DNA from: Bacteroidales bacterium | GTDB lineage: Bacteria > Bacteroidota > Bacteroidia > Bacteroidales > UBA932 | DNA length: 7,925 nt | Reading direction: 5' to 3' | Assembly (NCBI GenBank): GCA_017548805.1 | Contig: JAFYZE010000246.1 | Location: forward strand, 1 to 7,925 | Part shown: in pieces, positions 5,891-7,925 of the stretch | Position numbering within the stretch: the first letter of the stretch is position 1 | Layout: the number at the start of each line of letters is the position of its first letter | Notes under the pieces: generated by a model | The model's database searches: none | Told to the model about the DNA's origin: nothing | What the model saw: the letters and a program-made list of their open reading frames with translations, nothing else | Program-made: the position numbers and the translations under genes

Positions 5891-7925
5891 CTAGAGTTCG
5901 TTCAGGTCCTGTGCAACCTCGTCCTTACGGCCGACGATGATGTCCTGATAGTCGATGAGACCGGTACCTGCGGGAATAAGGTGTCCGCAGATAACGTTCT
6001 CCTTCAGACCTTCGAGATAGTCGACCCTTGCGCGGATCGCAGCCTCGCTGAGCACCTTCGTGGTCTCCTGGAAGGAAGCCGCGGAGATGAAGCTGTTGGT
6101 GCGGAGGGCGGCACGGGTGATACCCTGGAGGACGAGCCTCGCGGTGGCGGGGCAGGCCTCGCGTACGACCATCATCTTCTGCGAGTGACGCTCGAGGGAG
6201 GCGTTTTCGTTGCGCATGTCGCGGGCGCCGATGATGTCGCCCTGCTCATACTTCTGCGAATCGCCCGGATCCATCACGTAGTACTTGCCGTAGATGGCGT
6301 CGTTGGCGTCCATGAAAGCCCACTTGTCCACGAGCTCCTCCTGGAGGAATTCGGTGTCGCCGGGGTTCATGATCTCGACCTTGCGCATCATCTGGCGCAC
6401 GATGATCTCGAAGTGCTTGTCGTTGATCTTCACGCCCTGGAGGCGGTAGACGGCCTGCACCTCGTTCACGATGTACTCCTGGGCCTTGACGGGTCCGAGG
6501 ACATTGAGGATGTCGGTAGGGGAGATACCACCGTCGGAGAGACGGGTACCGGCCCTGACATAGTCGTTCTCCTGGACCAGGATCTGTTTGGTCAGAGGCA
6601 CGAGATAGTGCTTCTCGGCACCGGTGCGGTTCTTCACCACGATCTCGCGGTTACCCCTCTTGACCTTGCCCATGATGATCTCGCCGTTGATCTCGGCGAT
6701 GATGGCGGGGTTCGAAGGATTGCGGGCCTCGAAGAGCTCGGTGACGCGCGGCAGACCGCCCGTGATATCCGAAGACTTGCCGATGGCGCGGGGGATCTTG
6801 ATGAGGATGTCACCGACATTGACCATGCTGCCGTCCTCGGTCATGACGTGGGCACCGACCGGGAGGTTGAACTGCTTGATGCTGACGCCCTTCTCGTCCA
6901 CGATGTGGATGGTCGGGTTCTTGGTCTTGTCGCGGGACTCGATGATGACCTTGTCCCTGTTGACGGAGAACTCATCAGCGATCTCCTCGCGGTAGGTGAC
7001 GCCTTCGATCATGTTCTCGAAGCGGACCTTACCGGCGGTCTCGACGATGTTGATGGCGTTGTAAGCATCCCACTCGCAGATGCGGTCGCCCTTCTTGACG
7101 GTCTCGCCGTCCTTCTTGTAGAGGATGGAACCGTAGGCGATGTCGTACTGCGAATAGGTGATGCCGGTATTCTCGTCGAGGATGCGGAGCTCGGTGGTGC
7201 GGCTGACGACCACGTCCTGGACCTCTCCGGTATCGCTGACGCGCTGGATGGTCCTGAGCTCGGAGTACTCAAGTTTACCGTCGTACTTGGAATCGATGGC
7301 GTTGTCCGCAGCCTCACCTCCGGCGACACCTCCCGCGTGGAAGGTACGGAGGGTCAGCTGGGTACCCGGCTCACCGATGGACTGTGCGGCGATGACGCCG
7401 ACGACCTCTCCCTTCTCCACCATCCTGGTGGTGGCGAGGTTGCGGCCGTAGCATTTGGCGCAGACACCCTTGCGGGACTCGCAGGTGAGGACCGAACGGA
7501 TCTCGACCTGCTCGATGGGCAGGGAGTTGATGAGTTCGGCTTCCTTCTCCTTGATTTCGGCTCCAGCGGGGAGGATGAGCTCTCCGGTGAGAGGGTTGAA
7601 GATGTCGTGCACGGTGGTGCGGCCGAGGATACGCTCGCCGAGGGACTCGACGATCTCGTCCTTGCTCTTGATGGCGGTGGCGATGAGGCCGCGGAGGGTA
7701 CCGCAGTCCTCTTCGGTGATGATCACGTCGTGCGACACGTCGACGAGACGGCGGGTCAGGTAACCTGCATCCGCAGTCTTGAGGGCGGTGTCGGCCAGAC
7801 CCTTACGTGCACCGTGCGTGGAGATGAAGTACTCGAGCACCGTCATACCTTCCTTAAGGTTGGAGATGATGGGGTTCTCGATGATCTCGTTGCCGGCGCC
7901 GCCGGACTTCTGCGGCTTGGCCATA
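5891..7925 (-). CDS. rpoC: DNA-directed RNA polymerase subunit beta' (C-terminal half; N-terminal part outside window)
   Basis: This frame is open to the right edge and ends in TAG at 5891-5893. The visible part starts at an internal Met (7922-7924) and spans 677 residues; about 740 N-terminal residues by E. coli numbering lie outside. Seen: the bridge helix at 29-64 ([20 protein letters not shown] then [11 protein letters not shown]); the second zinc site at Cys74, Cys148, Cys155 and Cys158, with spacing identical to E. coli 814/888/895/898; the trigger loop [15 protein letters not shown] with LRTFHAGG at 176-199 and catalytic-loop His196 (E. coli His936); then jaw and sandwich-hybrid regions with the conserved [20 protein letters not shown]; and a C-terminal block ending in [10 protein letters not shown] and [13 protein letters not shown]. 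The position of E. coli Met932 is Leu192. Subunit of core RNA polymerase. The start, N-terminal zinc ribbon and Mg-binding NADFDGD motif are out of view. Last gene of its operon, as the terminator follows directly. Confidence 0.98.
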   Translation of the reverse strand, partial: MAKPQKSGGAGNEIIENPIISNLKEGMTVLEYFISTHGARKGLADTALKTADAGYLTRRLVDVSHDVIITEEDCGTLRGLIATAIKSKDEIVESLGERILGRTTVHDIFNPLTGELILPAGAEIKEKEAELINSLPIEQVEIRSVLTCESRKGVCAKCYGRNLATTRMVEKGEVVGVIAAQSIGEPGTQLTLRTFHAGGVAGGEAADNAIDSKYDGKLEYSELRTIQRVSDTGEVQDVVVSRTTELRILDENTGITYSQYDIAYGSILYKKDGETVKKGDRICEWDAYNAINIVETAGKVRFENMIEGVTYREEIADEFSVNRDKVIIESRDKTKNPTIHIVDEKGVSIKQFNLPVGAHVMTEDGSMVNVGDILIKIPRAIGKSSDITGGLPRVTELFEARNPSNPAIIAEINGEIIMGKVKRGNREIVVKNRTGAEKHYLVPLTKQILVQENDYVRAGTRLSDGGISPTDILNVLGPVKAQEYIVNEVQAVYRLQGVKINDKHFEIIVRQMMRKVEIMNPGDTEFLQEELVDKWAFMDANDAIYGKYYVMDPGDSQKYEQGDIIGARDMRNENASLERHSQKMMVVREACPATARLVLQGITRAALRTNSFISAASFQETTKVLSEAAIRARVDYLEGLKENVICGHLIPAGTGLIDYQDIIVGRKDEVAQDLNEL

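Noticed and set aside
1..7925. Search for CRISPR arrays, tRNA/rRNA genes, insertion sequences, toxin-antitoxin or defence genes
   Set aside because: No spaced direct repeats, no tRNA-like cloverleaf or rRNA sequence, no transposase or integrase motifs. Almost every base lies within a confidently assigned gene or a short intergenic region already described.

Overview
The window looks like an ordinary chromosomal housekeeping region of a GC-rich member of the Bacteroidota, most likely order Bacteroidales. The RpoC C-terminal half and the cysteinyl-tRNA synthetase both read like Bacteroidales proteins. Shine-Dalgarno sequences are weak or absent. The intergenic stretches are short, AT-rich and carry the Bacteroidota -7 promoter element TAnnTTTG. 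I cannot fix the genus from sequence alone; an overall GC well above Bacteroides would fit Rikenellaceae or related gut lineages.

Layout, left to right. (1) A minus-strand block at 1-2456 is read from right to left: a PfkB-family (adenosine kinase-like) kinase, then a 178-residue protein of unknown function, then a DUF368 membrane protein (undecaprenyl-phosphate translocase family) that runs off the left edge. Gaps are only 2-3 bases, so these form one operon. (2) A 64-base divergent intergenic region (2457-2520) holds a perfect TAnnTTTG box for each direction. (3) On the plus strand, 2521-3537 encodes a polytopic membrane protein of the lysylphosphatidylglycerol-synthase transmembrane family (UPF0104 type). 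It ends tail to tail with the next gene, with a 17-base overlap. (4) A minus-strand pair, cysS then xth (exodeoxyribonuclease III/AP endonuclease), is joined by an ATGA stop/start overlap. (5) The C-terminal half of rpoC lies on the minus strand at 5891-7925, followed by a strong intrinsic terminator at 5836-5870 that separates it from cysS.

The genes do not make up one pathway: transcription (rpoC), translation (cysS), base-excision repair (xth), nucleoside or sugar phosphorylation (PfkB) and envelope lipid handling (DUF368, and possibly the LPG-synthase-like protein). The PfkB, unknown and DUF368 genes are probably co-transcribed.

I found no RNA genes, mobile elements, CRISPR arrays, defence system or clear sign of horizontal transfer, and no convincing new system. 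The points most worth a second look are the uncharacterised protein at 904-1440 and its operon partners, the compact divergent promoter with a possible leaderless transcript, the convergent 3' overlap, and a six-codon upstream frame abutting the cysS start.
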